64,000 bases of DNA from Sphingobium xanthum (GTDB lineage: Bacteria; Pseudomonadota; Alphaproteobacteria; Sphingomonadales; Sphingomonadaceae). Below, one piece after another: positions 17,116 to 25,422 of the stretch. Made by a program: the position numbers and the translations under genes. Below the pieces are notes generated by a model. It saw nothing but the letters and a program-made list of their open reading frames with translations. It ran no database searches and was not told the DNA's origin. The stretch spans positions 1 through 64,000 of the forward strand of contig NZ_JAHKKS010000015.1 of NCBI RefSeq assembly GCF_019737615.1, in the 5' to 3' direction. Every line of letters starts with the position of its first letter. The first letter of the stretch is position 1.

Positions 17116-19113
17116 CGGCGGGTCTTCCGGCTCACCTTCGATCTTGTAGAGCGTATAGGGCAGTTCGCCGGGGAATTTGAGTTCGACCGGCGTCAGGAAG
17201 GGGAAGCCCTCACCGCGCGAGACGCGGGCATAGAAGCCACGCGGGCTCCGCCGCTGATAGATCGTCCCTTCCGGGAAATTGGGGCAGAACAGGAAATAGG
17301 TCGCGCCATGCTGCGCGGCGATTTCGCGAAACCGCTCCGGTGAGCCGTCGAAGGCATGATGAATGTCGAGGATCGCCTTGCCGTTGCGATGATAGGGGCC
17401 GGCGATGACGCTATGATGCGTGATCGCTATGACGCGCGGCCCCATATCGACGAGCGTGAAGATCGTCGCGGCGGGGACCTGGTCGAGCACCTGCAAGGCG
17501 GGCTGCGTGCGGCAGCGTGCCTCGGAGCGGCGGGTGACCTGCCGCCGGGTCTCGTTGCGATTGCCGGAAGCCGCATTCGCCGGTGCGTCGGTTCTTGTCG
17601 TGGCAGCGGGCGACGGGGCCGCTTTTGGTGATGGCGCGACGTTCGCATTGCCGGCGGCAGCCGGCCGGGGCTTGGCCGCCGCATTGGACCCGTTACCCAT
17701 GGCGCGGGCATAAATGGGATAGAGCGAATAGATGCCGATGGCGCAGCCCAGAAGCAGGATTGCCGGCAAGGCGGCGATGCGCTCGGCCCAGCGGCCCGCA
17801 AACAGCTTCTCGACGGAGGTCCACAGCGCCCAGGCGACGGGTGCGATGGCCAGCAGTTGCGCTGCCGGGCCGGCGCGAATCTGCCAGAAAGTGAGCGCGA
17901 TGGCGAAGCCGATCATGAGCGCCACGGTGATCCAGGCCCAAAGCCGGTCCGTGTCCCGGCGGGCAACAATGCAGCCCACGAAAGCGCAGAGCAGTCCGGT
18001 CGCGGGCAAGGCCAGGATCGGCACCCAACTGGATTGCGGCTGGGTGTAGATGGGCTTGGCTTCACGAATATAGACCAGCCAGCTCTTCTGGAGCTCCGGT
18101 GAAATCTGGTAGGCGCTGGTCAGGCATTGCGGCCACATGGCATAGGCGAAGCCGCCCACGATCGCGCCGCCGATGGCGCCGGCGATCAGCCTTTGCGGCC
18201 AGGAGCGCAATGGCAGCATCGTGAGCGCGAAGAGGATGCCCGATGCCAGAACGAGAATGCTCGTCCACACCGGAGAGATGGCGTCGCAGACCGGGAGGCG
18301 GTTGGCATTGCTCGCGAACAGGGCGTAGCCGATCGCCGTCGTGCCGCCGAGGCTGAGCGCATAGGGCCGCATCCGCCGCGCCGCGCCATCCTTGAACACC
18401 CAGCGCAGCGCGATCAGCGCGCCGGCGCCGGCGAGATAGACCATCATTTCCATGCCAATGACAACGGACGCGGCGCTGGAGACGCCAGCGACGATGCCTC
18501 CGCGCGTCCATTTGCGATCGACGAGGCCCGCGAGCGCCGTCGCCGTCAGCGCGAGTTGCCAGCCATGGTGATCGACCCGCAGGGGCATGTACATGGCAAG
18601 GCCCATGCTGGCGCCGAGCGGCAGGAGCATGGCGGCGAACCAGGCGTGGCCGCGGCCGTCGTTCGAGAGGCGCCGGGCGATGAAAGCAACAGCGAGCATC
18701 AGCACCAGCAGCGGCAGGAACGGCGCGACGCCGAGCGCAAGCTCGTCCGCGCGCGCCGGCCCGGTGAACAGCCGGAAGAAGAGCATGAGCGCGGCGATCG
18801 GCAGATCGACCAGCCGGCTCCAGTGGATATTGGCGCCGCCGGGCGGGTCCATCCTATGCTGGCGCAGATCCCACCAGCTCTGGCCGTTCAGCCAGTCGCG
18901 CACCTGCAGATAGCGCATATTGTCGTCGGTATCGCCGAGCGAAAGATAATGGATCGCGGAAGCATATTTATCGAGATAGAAGGCCGCGATCAGCAGCCAG
19001 GCGATGACGATGATCCACCGCCATTCCCTGGTGGCGAAGCCGTCCAGCACGGCCCACCACCGGCGCAGGCGCATGCCCGTAGCCGGGGCAGCATTGTCTA
19101 GGCTTTGCCGCAT
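17083..19113 (-). CDS. polytopic GT-C-like (STT3/PMT-type) membrane protein
   Basis: 676 residues with about 11-12 hydrophobic segments between 30 and 455, then a soluble C-terminal part with an Ala/Pro/Asn-rich linker (~470-520). Between the first two membrane segments lie GDTDDNMRYLQVRDWL and GANIHWSRLVDLP. An acidic first loop followed by a W/R-rich patch is the arrangement of GT-C glycosyltransferases and oligosaccharyltransferases such as STT3/PglB. This is a fold-level guess; donor and acceptor are unknown. A GtrA gene starts divergently 84 bp away, supporting a role in surface glycan modification. Confidence 0.6.
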   Translation of the reverse strand: MRQSLDNAAPATGMRLRRWWAVLDGFATREWRWIIVIAWLLIAAFYLDKYASAIHYLSLGDTDDNMRYLQVRDWLNGQSWWDLRQHRMDPPGGANIHWSRLVDLPIAALMLFFRLFTGPARADELALGVAPFLPLLVLMLAVAFIARRLSNDGRGHAWFAAMLLPLGASMGLAMYMPLRVDHHGWQLALTATALAGLVDRKWTRGGIVAGVSSAASVVIGMEMMVYLAGAGALIALRWVFKDGAARRMRPYALSLGGTTAIGYALFASNANRLPVCDAISPVWTSILVLASGILFALTMLPLRSWPQRLIAGAIGGAIVGGFAYAMWPQCLTSAYQISPELQKSWLVYIREAKPIYTQPQSSWVPILALPATGLLCAFVGCIVARRDTDRLWAWITVALMIGFAIALTFWQIRAGPAAQLLAIAPVAWALWTSVEKLFAGRWAERIAALPAILLLGCAIGIYSLYPIYARAMGNGSNAAAKPRPAAAGNANVAPSPKAAPSPAATTRTDAPANAASGNRNETRRQVTRRSEARCRTQPALQVLDQVPAATIFTLVDMGPRVIAITHHSVIAGPYHRNGKAILDIHHAFDGSPERFREIAAQHGATYFLFCPNFPEGTIYQRRSPRGFYARVSRGEGFPFLTPVELKFPGELPYTLYKIEGEPEDPPLATRRKKAAQ

Positions 19114-19197
19114 CGGCTAGGGGCTTAGCTCAGTCGGCCAAAAGCGCAACGGGGCATTTGATTGAGCGAAGCGGGGAAAGAAGCGAAAGCGGACGGC

Positions 19198-19575
19198 ATG
19201 CGCTGGCAATTGCTGCGCTATGTGCTGACCGGCGGTTTCGTGACCGCGCTCCAGGCGGCTGTCTACTGGACGCTGGCGCAATGGGCGTCGGTGCATCCCC
19301 AGATCGCGAACTTCCTTGGCTATCTCGTCGCCGTGGCAAGCGGTTATGTGCTGCACGGCCGCTTCACCTTCCGCGGCCATGGCAGGCGCGATCAGCCTGT
19401 GTCGCGGGCGATCCGGTTCGTCGCGGTTTCCCTGCTCAGCCTCGGCCTCAATGCATTTTGGGTCTGGCTCTGCGTTCAGGCGTTGCACTGGCCGCTCTGG
19501 ACCCCGATCCCGCTGATGGGCGTCGTGACGCCCGCGCTGGTCTTCGTTCTCAATCGCCAGTGGGTCTTTCGCTGA
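19198..19575 (+). CDS. GtrA-family membrane protein
   Basis: 125 residues from ATG 19198; an in-frame TTG at 19162 is possible but less likely. Four transmembrane helices are visible, with GtrA signatures RYVLTGGFVTALQ at the start, ANFLGYLVAVASGYVLHGRFTF in the middle and FVLNRQWVF at the end. GtrA proteins are thought to flip or support polyprenyl-linked sugars for cell-surface glycans. The gene is divergent from the GT-C-like gene, which may use the same lipid-linked sugar (inference). Confidence 0.87.
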   Translation: MRWQLLRYVLTGGFVTALQAAVYWTLAQWASVHPQIANFLGYLVAVASGYVLHGRFTFRGHGRRDQPVSRAIRFVAVSLLSLGLNAFWVWLCVQALHWPLWTPIPLMGVVTPALVFVLNRQWVFR

Positions 19576-19587
19576 CGCACACATGAA

Positions 19588-19616
19588 AAGGGCCGCCGGA
19601 TTGTCCGGCGGCCCTT
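19588..19616. terminator. bidirectional terminator between gtrA-type gene and NA-repeat lipoprotein
   Basis: GGGCCGCCGGA (19590-19600) and TCCGGCGGCCC (19604-19614) form a perfect 11-bp stem with a 3-nt loop. AAAA on the left provides a T-run on the minus strand. Confidence 0.75.
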
Positions 19617-19645
19617 GCCAAAAGCTATTCGCTCAATGGCGAAGC

Positions 19646-19867
19646 TTACATCGCGGCGTTGGTTGCGTTCGCGGCAGCATTCGTGGCGTTGCTGGCGGCG
19701 TTCATGGCATTGCCAGCGGCATTCATGGCGTTATCGGCAGCATTGGCGACGTCGTTCGTGGCATTTGCAGCGTCGTTGGCGACATTGTTGGTCGCTTCCG
19801 GGCTGGAGCAAGCAGCGAGGCCGAGCGATGCGGCCGCGATGAGCGAGAAAGCAATGGTCTTGGTCAT
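19646..19867 (-). CDS. small Asn/Ala-repeat lipoprotein
   Basis: 73 residues from ATG 19867 with AAGGGG seven bases upstream. The signal peptide ends at lipobox LAAC, followed by SSPEATNNVANDAANATND and then NAMNAAGNAMNAASNATNAA, a near-perfect four- to five-residue Asn-Ala periodicity to the end. The repeat suggests an extended alpha-helix lying along the membrane or peptidoglycan, like a small Lpp-type protein (inference). No enzyme motif. The repetitive DNA could make the length variable between strains. Confidence 0.75.
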   Translation of the reverse strand: MTKTIAFSLIAAASLGLAACSSPEATNNVANDAANATNDVANAADNAMNAAGNAMNAASNATNAAANATNAAM

Positions 19868-20018
19868 GGGCAAACCCCTTCACTGAAATCATAGCGCGCA
19901 GAACGTATGGAAGGGGTCCCCCCCCTAAAGCCTGCGGGGGCGAGTCGTATCGGTTTGTCGCGGCCAACGCAATCCCTTGCGGTTGGCTGAAATTAACCAT
20001 GCGTTCAGTTGCCGCGGC

Positions 20019-20046
20019 TTGATTGAAGAACGGACTGGCCTAGAAT
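20019..20046 (+). promoter_or_regulatory. promoter of the ArsR-methyltransferase gene, leaderless
   Basis: TTGATT (20019-20024), a 16-bp spacer and TAGAAT (20041-20046). The ATG at 20054 begins seven bases after the -10, where transcription is expected to start. The mRNA is therefore probably leaderless, consistent with the lack of a Shine-Dalgarno sequence. Confidence 0.5.
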
Positions 20047-20053
20047 ATCGGCC

Positions 20054-21037
20054 ATGCAGGGGCAGCTCGATCTCTTCCGCGCGCTCGCGGATCCCACTCG
20101 TCTCCGGATCGTGCATCTGCTGCGCGAGATGGAATTGGCCGTCGGCGAGATCGCGCTTGTGGTCGGGCAGAGCCAGCCGCGCGTGTCGCGCCATGTGCGC
20201 ATTCTGGTCGAGGCGGGGCTGGTCGATCGCCGCAAGGAGGGGAGCTGGGTGTTCCTGAATCTCCATGGCGGGGCGGGGGCCGACGCGCTGCTGGCCTTCC
20301 TGGATGCGGCGGCGCCGGCGGACAGTGAGCGGCTGTGGATCGAGGCGGATCTCGCGCGTCTTGCCGCGGTGCGGGCGGAGCGGGCGCGGGCGGCCGAGGA
20401 TTATTTCGCCATGCACGCCGAGGAATGGGATGCGCTGCGCTCGCTCTATGTGCCCGAGGCGCAGGTCGAGGCAGCGATGACCGATATTCTGGGCGGCGAG
20501 CCGCTCGGTCGCCTGCTCGATATCGGCACCGGCACCGGCCGCATGGCGATGCTGTTCGCGCCGCAGGCTTCCACCGTTGTTGCCATCGATCGTAGCGCCG
20601 AGATGCTACGCCTCGCCCGCGGCAACCTGCCGCATGGCATTGCCGACAAGGTCAGGTTCCTGGCGGGCGATTTCAACGAGCTGCCCGTGGCGACGCACTC
20701 GGCCGATACGGCCATCCTGCACCAGGTGCTGCATTATGCGCAGGCGCCGGGCCGCGTCATCGTCGAAGTCGCGCGCACGCTCAAGGATGGCGGACGGCTC
20801 TTGATCGTCGATTTCGCGCCGCACGATCGCGAAGAGCTGCGCCAGCGCGATGCGCATACGCGCCTCGGCTTTTCGGACCAGCAGATCGTCGCCTGGTATG
20901 CCGCTGCCGGCATTGCCATCGAGCGGGTCGAGACGTTGGCCGGCGGCGCGCTGACCGTGAAGCTCTGGCTCGGGCAGCGGCGAGGCTCGCCGGCCATTGC
21001 CCGCCTGCGCAGCAGCAAGGCGTCGCAGGCGGGATGA
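20054..21037 (+). CDS. ArsR-type regulator fused to a SAM-dependent methyltransferase
   Basis: 327 residues. Residues ~1-85 form an ArsR winged helix (DLFRALADPTRLRIVHLL, VVGQSQPRVSRHVRIL). Residues ~130-310 form a class I methyltransferase with SAM motif LLDIGTGTGRMAML, acidic motif II VVAIDRSAEML and later LKDGGRLLIVDFAPHD. This fusion is common in alphaproteobacteria and usually sits beside metF, suggesting methionine/SAM-cycle control. No met gene is adjacent here. It may sense SAM or its product directly (inference). No metal-binding Cys cluster is seen in the ArsR part. Confidence 0.88.
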   Translation: MQGQLDLFRALADPTRLRIVHLLREMELAVGEIALVVGQSQPRVSRHVRILVEAGLVDRRKEGSWVFLNLHGGAGADALLAFLDAAAPADSERLWIEADLARLAAVRAERARAAEDYFAMHAEEWDALRSLYVPEAQVEAAMTDILGGEPLGRLLDIGTGTGRMAMLFAPQASTVVAIDRSAEMLRLARGNLPHGIADKVRFLAGDFNELPVATHSADTAILHQVLHYAQAPGRVIVEVARTLKDGGRLLIVDFAPHDREELRQRDAHTRLGFSDQQIVAWYAAAGIAIERVETLAGGALTVKLWLGQRRGSPAIARLRSSKASQAG

Positions 21038-21041
21038 GGGC

Positions 21042-21224
21042 CTAGCGGCTGGGCGCGCGTTTTGGTCGTGTCATCAGCGCGCTCAGTCGGTCCTTGATCG
21101 CGAGCTTCAGCCGCTTGAGGCGTTGAAGGCGCGCAAAATCCGGCCAGCGTCTTTTCTGTTCGACGCGCAAGGCGTCGTCCAGCTGCTGGTGACGGCTCAT
21201 GAGGCGGAAGATAGTCTGGGACAA
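21042..21224 (-). CDS. DUF465 (YdcH-like) small protein
   Basis: 60 residues: MSQTIFRLMSRHQQLDDALR, then EQKRRWPDFARLQRLKRLKL and AIKDRL. The family is an all-helical hairpin of unknown function, common in sphingomonads, where this Lys/Arg-rich helix is conserved. It converges with the ArsR-methyltransferase gene (4-bp gap). The 256 bp to its right carry its promoter and nothing else I can identify. Confidence 0.75.
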   Translation of the reverse strand: MSQTIFRLMSRHQQLDDALRVEQKRRWPDFARLQRLKRLKLAIKDRLSALMTRPKRAPSR

Positions 21225-21480
21225 TGTGCCACTCCGTATGGATTGAAAGGATCCAATTCGGGTGACAGCCGGGCAGCTTTTTGTGTCTGCTTGGGGGTGC
21301 CAGACTAGCGCACCGGTGTCACCCGATGCGGTCCGACATCACGAGAGACGAAGGGGGTACGTCAACTCGCCAGAGGGGCCCGGCCCGCGAATCTCAATGT
21401 AACAATCGAAGCCGGTATCGCAACCCCCGGCAGAGCGATTTATCTCGCTCCGGATGGCATTCGCCGCCTTGCGCGGCCAT

Positions 21481-22191
21481 TCAGTCGCCCAGCTCTTTCG
21501 CTTCCTGATATTTGATCTCGAGATAGCGGTTGTGCGCCGCCAGCTTGTCGAGATCGCCGCTGGCGAGCTGCTGGGTCATCGTCGCGATTTCCTGCTCGAT
21601 GACACTCAGCCCCTCGACAAGCTGGGCGTCCGGCACGCGGCCGTTGCGCGGCTGTTTGCGCAGCGGCTCGGGAATGGACTGATAGCCGGTGACGAGTTGC
21701 GGCAGATGATCCGAAAGCAGGCGACGCACCTCGGTCGCGGCCGGCTCCTTGGGATCGAGCCTGGCGAGCTGCGGCGCCAGCGTTTCCAGCCGATTGCCGA
21801 TCGCGTCGAGGATCGGCATGGCCGGCGCCGGCAGGGCCTTGCGCTGGCTTTCCAGCCAGATCTCGGTCTTGAGCGGCAGTGCCTTGAGGTCGGTATCGGC
21901 CAGCTTCTCGGCCACGACGGTGGGCGTCGCCGGCACGAAGGCGAAGGCGAGGCAGGCCAGCAGCAGCCCCATCACGATCAGAAGCCCCGTGCTGCCGAGC
22001 GGCTGGATGAAACCGAACACGGTCGCGCCGACCACCACGAGCACCGCCGCGACGATCATGCGCTTGAGGCGCGACATCAGGTCCTGCCGCTTGTGCGCCC
22101 GCCCGCGCGCGCTCGTGGAGCGATAGCGGTCGGTCGTGCGCACCATGATCTCGTTGGCGCGGGCCAGGATGTCGTCGCTCTCGCTCGGCAT
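21481..22191 (-). CDS. XpaC-like membrane protein paired with TelA
   Basis: 236 residues. Two hydrophobic helices at ~42-85 (MIVAAVLVVVGATVFGFI and GLLIVMGLLLACLAFAFV) split a short basic N-terminus from a helical cytosolic C-terminal region. I do not see a catalytic motif. Position immediately after telA (10 bp) and the two-helix-plus-coil layout match XpaC-type partners that often accompany TelA. Assignment rests on context and layout, not on a clear motif. Confidence 0.55.
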   Translation of the reverse strand: MPSESDDILARANEIMVRTTDRYRSTSARGRAHKRQDLMSRLKRMIVAAVLVVVGATVFGFIQPLGSTGLLIVMGLLLACLAFAFVPATPTVVAEKLADTDLKALPLKTEIWLESQRKALPAPAMPILDAIGNRLETLAPQLARLDPKEPAATEVRRLLSDHLPQLVTGYQSIPEPLRKQPRNGRVPDAQLVEGLSVIEQEIATMTQQLASGDLDKLAAHNRYLEIKYQEAKELGD

Positions 22192-22201
22192 GCTCAGGCC
22201 T

Positions 22202-23413
22202 TCACTCGATCGCCGTCAGCGGCGAATTGCCGCTGGAAACGGCGGCCTGCGCCCGCGCCTGACCTTCGGCCCGCGCGATATAGCCCTTGGACTTCTCGAC
22301 CTCGCCGGAGAGCGTGTTGACCGTGGTCTTCATGTTCTCGAGCGCCTTCAGCTTGAAGGTGTCGATATTGTCCATCGTGTCGTAGATGTTCTGGAAGGCG
22401 CGCTGCAGCGTCTCCAGCGGGATGGTGCTGGAGGCCGCCTGTTCATGGATCTGCGCGGTCTGTGTCTTGAGCAGTTCGCCCGTGCTGTCGATGATGTTGG
22501 CCGTCGTGGTGTTGAGCGCCGTGATCTGCTCCAGCACCAGCCGTTGCCCGGCGAGCGCCTGCGCCACCGTCACCGCCGTGCGCAGCGCCGCGACCGTGGT
22601 CGTGGAGGCGCGATCGACGCCCTTCACCAGCTCGACATTGTTCTTCTTGACCAGATCGAGCGCGAGATAGCCCTGCACCGTCACCGCCATCTGCGTCAGC
22701 AGATCCTGCGTGCGCTGGCGGACATAGAAAAGCGCGCTCTCGCGGATCGCCTTGGCCTTGGCCGGATCGGTCGAGTCCAGCTCCAGCGCCTTGTCCTCCA
22801 GCCGCTGGTCCATCGCCTTGGCGATGTGGATCATCTGCTCGAGGCGGCCCATGGTCGCCCACATATTCTGCCGTTCGACATCGACTGCGGCATTGTCCTT
22901 GATCAGCGTGTCCTTGCCCGAGGCAAGGCTGCCGAGGATCGAGTTGATGTGCGTCTGGCTCGACTTGTAGCTGTCGAAATAGTTCCGCATCCTGTTGCCG
23001 AACGGGATGATGCCGAACAGCTTCTTCGGCGCGAGCAGATTGCCTTTCTTGCCCGGATCGAGATCCTCGACGACGCGGCGCAACTCGGCGAGATCGTTGC
23101 CGACGCTCAGATCGCTGTCCATCGCGCGCACCGGCCGGTCGAGGAAACGGTTGGAATGGCCCGCTGCCTCAGCGATTTCCTTGCGGCCCATATTGGTGAT
23201 CTGATCGACCTTCGCGCCGAACTCGGGCGAATTGGCATCGAGCGCGGCCAGCTCCTCGACAAAGCCGTGGACCTTCTCGTCCAGCTTGGAGCGCTTTTCG
23301 TCCTCGATCGGCACCAGTCCTGCCGCCTTTTCGGGCGTCACGGCGGGCACCACATCGGGCGGGCTCAGGTCCAGCTTCTCTTCGGTCTTGGTCGTCGTCG
23401 CGGTCGTCGCCAT
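22202..23413 (-). CDS. telA: TelA-family toxic anion resistance protein
   Basis: 403 residues from the second of two close ATG codons (23413): the AGGAG abuts the first ATG at 23419 but is correctly spaced from the second. The protein is helical and soluble, with the TelA core IPFGNRMRNYFDSYKSSQTHI, VERQNMWATMGRLEQM and NMKTTVNTLSGEVEKSKGYI. The family is linked to tellurite and cell-wall-antibiotic tolerance in some bacteria, mechanism unclear. It forms an operon with the downstream XpaC-like gene. A large inverted repeat lies in its promoter. Confidence 0.9.
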   Translation of the reverse strand: MATTATTTKTEEKLDLSPPDVVPAVTPEKAAGLVPIEDEKRSKLDEKVHGFVEELAALDANSPEFGAKVDQITNMGRKEIAEAAGHSNRFLDRPVRAMDSDLSVGNDLAELRRVVEDLDPGKKGNLLAPKKLFGIIPFGNRMRNYFDSYKSSQTHINSILGSLASGKDTLIKDNAAVDVERQNMWATMGRLEQMIHIAKAMDQRLEDKALELDSTDPAKAKAIRESALFYVRQRTQDLLTQMAVTVQGYLALDLVKKNNVELVKGVDRASTTTVAALRTAVTVAQALAGQRLVLEQITALNTTTANIIDSTGELLKTQTAQIHEQAASSTIPLETLQRAFQNIYDTMDNIDTFKLKALENMKTTVNTLSGEVEKSKGYIARAEGQARAQAAVSSGNSPLTAIE

Positions 23414-23840
23414 CGTCATCTCCTGAATGGTGTTATATCACAATAGAACACCATGGGTTCAAGGCCCCAATTTCTATAGGCCGCGCGCGGCCGGGAAGTA
23501 AGCCCCGCCGTGGTTGTGGGGCCTCCGCAGCAAGGGTCGGCGTCTCTCTTCGCTAACTTCGCACGTGTGGCGCATGGAGAAATCTCATAAACATTTTGGA
23601 ATCAGATACTTAGATCGAAAGCGGATGTAAGATGATTGCAGCGCTGTAGGACAGAGGATTTTTGCCGGGTCCACGGGTTTCCGCTTGGTAAACCAATGCT
23701 AACCATTGCCCGCTTATGCTGCCCCGTTTCCCGGGAGGATTGCAAAGGCGCGCCGAATGTATCACGCTCATCGCTTCGAGAGGATGTCCCTGAACAGGCG
23801 CCTGGACGGACGTCATGTCCGCCATGGAACGGGGGGCGCC
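23414..23840. other. 427-bp divergent intergenic region, telA / transhydrogenase
   Basis: Holds the telA promoter and operator at its left end. I find no convincing gene in the rest. The frame of the transhydrogenase stays open back to 23706 but that stretch lacks family similarity. An ATG at 23784 preceded by GAGAGG is an alternative start that would add 19 residues. Confidence 0.5.
23427..23460 (-). promoter_or_regulatory. telA promoter with inverted-repeat operator
   Basis: ATGGTGTT (23427-23434) and AACACCAT (23447-23454) are perfect inverted repeats with a 12-bp centre. On the minus strand the centre carries the probable -10 (GATATA/ATATAA) with TTGAAC as -35 about 17 bp upstream, so a dimeric repressor bound here would block polymerase. 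The regulator is unknown. Confidence 0.5.
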
Positions 23841-25238
23841 GTGGACAATTATGATCTCGTCGTGATCGGCAGCGGCCCCGCCGGGCGCCGTGCCGCTGTG
23901 CAGGCGGCGAAGCTCGGCAAGTCGGTCCTGGTCGTCGAGGGGCGCAAGCGCGTCGGCGGCGTGTCCGTCCACACCGGCACGATCCCATCCAAGACGCTGC
24001 GCGAGACCGTCCTCAACCTCACCGGCTGGCGCGAGCGCGGCTTTTATGGCCGCTCCTACCGCGTGAAGAAGGATATTGGCGGCAGCGATCTCGATACGCG
24101 CCTCAACAAGACGCTGGAACATGAAGTCGATGTGCTGGAGCATCAGTTCCAGCGTAACGGCGTAAAGACCATGGAAGGCTTCGCGCGCTTCGTCGATCCG
24201 CACACCGTGATCGTGACTGCGCCGGACGAGAGCGAGCTTCATATTCGCGGCGAACGTTTCGTCATCGCGGTCGGCACGGCGCCGTTCCGGCCGGACTATA
24301 TCCCGTTCGACGACGATATCGTGCTGGACAGCGACGTGCTGATCGAGAGCCCGCGCGTGCCGCGCAGCCTGGTCGTCATCGGCGCCGGTGTGATCGGCAT
24401 CGAATATGCGACGATCTTCTCCGCGCTCGACGTGCAGGTCACGCTTGTCGAGCCGCGCGAGACCTTCCTGGATTTCATCGATCGCGAGGTCATCGAGGAA
24501 TTCGTGCATCAGCTGCGCGATCGCAACATGATGATCCGCCTGGGATCGGAAGTGGCGACCATCGAGAAGGACGGGAACGGCCGCGTCGTCACCACGCTGG
24601 AGGACGGTCGCACGATCCGGTCGGAAATGCTGCTGTTCGCGGCGGGTCGCGTCGGCGCGACGGCCACCCTCGGTCTCGAAAATTGTGGTCTCGCCGTCGA
24701 CAATCGCGGCCGCCTCAAGGTCGATCCCAAGACGTTCCAGACCGACGTTTCGCACATCTATGCTGCCGGCGACGTCATCGGCTTCCCGAGCCTTGCTTCC
24801 ACCTCGATGGAGCAGGGCCGGATCGCCGCTTGCCACGCCTTCGGCCTGCCGATGCCGCCCGCGCCCGCCTATTTCCCCTATGGCATCTATGCCGTGCCGG
24901 AAATCTCGACGGTGGGGATGAGCGAGCAGGACGTGAAGGAGAAGAAGATCCCCTATGAATGCGGGATCGCGCGCTTCCGCGAGACCTCCCGCGGGCACAT
25001 CATGGGGCTCGACAGCGGCATGATGAAGATGATCTTCTCGATCAAGACGCGGCGGCTGCTCGGCGTCCACATATTGGGCGAAGGCGCAACCGAGCTGATC
25101 CACATCGGCCAGGCAGTGCTCAACCTCAAGGGCACGATCGACTATTTCATCGAGAATACGTTCAATTATCCGACGCTGGCCGAGGCCTACAAGATCGCGG
25201 CGCTGGATGCCTGGAACCGGATGCCGCGGGCGGATTGA
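23841..25238 (+). CDS. sthA: soluble (Si-specific) pyridine nucleotide transhydrogenase
   Basis: 465 residues from GTG 23841, matching the usual ~466. FAD-binding motif VVIGSGPAGRRAAVQAAKLG at the N-terminus, NAD-binding motif VVIGAGVIGIEYA at ~177, second FAD motif IYAAGDVIGFPSL, and a C-terminal dimerisation domain. At the redox site of this family the usual Cys pair is absent (VGGVSVHTGTIPSKTLR), which separates transhydrogenases from dihydrolipoamide dehydrogenases and glutathione reductases. It moves reducing equivalents between NADPH and NAD+ in the cytosol. Confidence 0.9.
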   Translation: MDNYDLVVIGSGPAGRRAAVQAAKLGKSVLVVEGRKRVGGVSVHTGTIPSKTLRETVLNLTGWRERGFYGRSYRVKKDIGGSDLDTRLNKTLEHEVDVLEHQFQRNGVKTMEGFARFVDPHTVIVTAPDESELHIRGERFVIAVGTAPFRPDYIPFDDDIVLDSDVLIESPRVPRSLVVIGAGVIGIEYATIFSALDVQVTLVEPRETFLDFIDREVIEEFVHQLRDRNMMIRLGSEVATIEKDGNGRVVTTLEDGRTIRSEMLLFAAGRVGATATLGLENCGLAVDNRGRLKVDPKTFQTDVSHIYAAGDVIGFPSLASTSMEQGRIAACHAFGLPMPPAPAYFPYGIYAVPEISTVGMSEQDVKEKKIPYECGIARFRETSRGHIMGLDSGMMKMIFSIKTRRLLGVHILGEGATELIHIGQAVLNLKGTIDYFIENTFNYPTLAEAYKIAALDAWNRMPRAD

Positions 25239-25253
25239 GCGCCGGATCAATCA

Positions 25254-25403
25254 CCGTTCGCTCTGAGCTTGTCGAAGGGCTTTGCTGAGCGAAGGCGAAG
25301 CAATTCTCGCTTCGATCAAATGAGGGCTTCGACTTCGGCAAAGCCGAAGTTCATCCTGAGCGCCTGCCGCAGGGGAGCAGTCGAAGGGCTCAGCCCGAAT
25401 GGG
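25254..25403. repeat. sphingomonad-type intergenic palindromic repeat cluster
   Basis: Contains CTGAGCTTGTCGAAGGGC (from 25263), the inverted pair CTTCGACTTCGGC / GCCGAAG and a mirrored TTCATCCTGAGC...GAGCAGTCGAAGGGC block. Such CTGAGCTTGTCGAAG elements are dispersed in many copies through sphingomonad and related genomes (general knowledge). It separates sthA from the convergent DUF4893 gene. Confidence 0.7.
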
Positions 25404-25422
25404 CTGGAAATAGCAGGAACAC

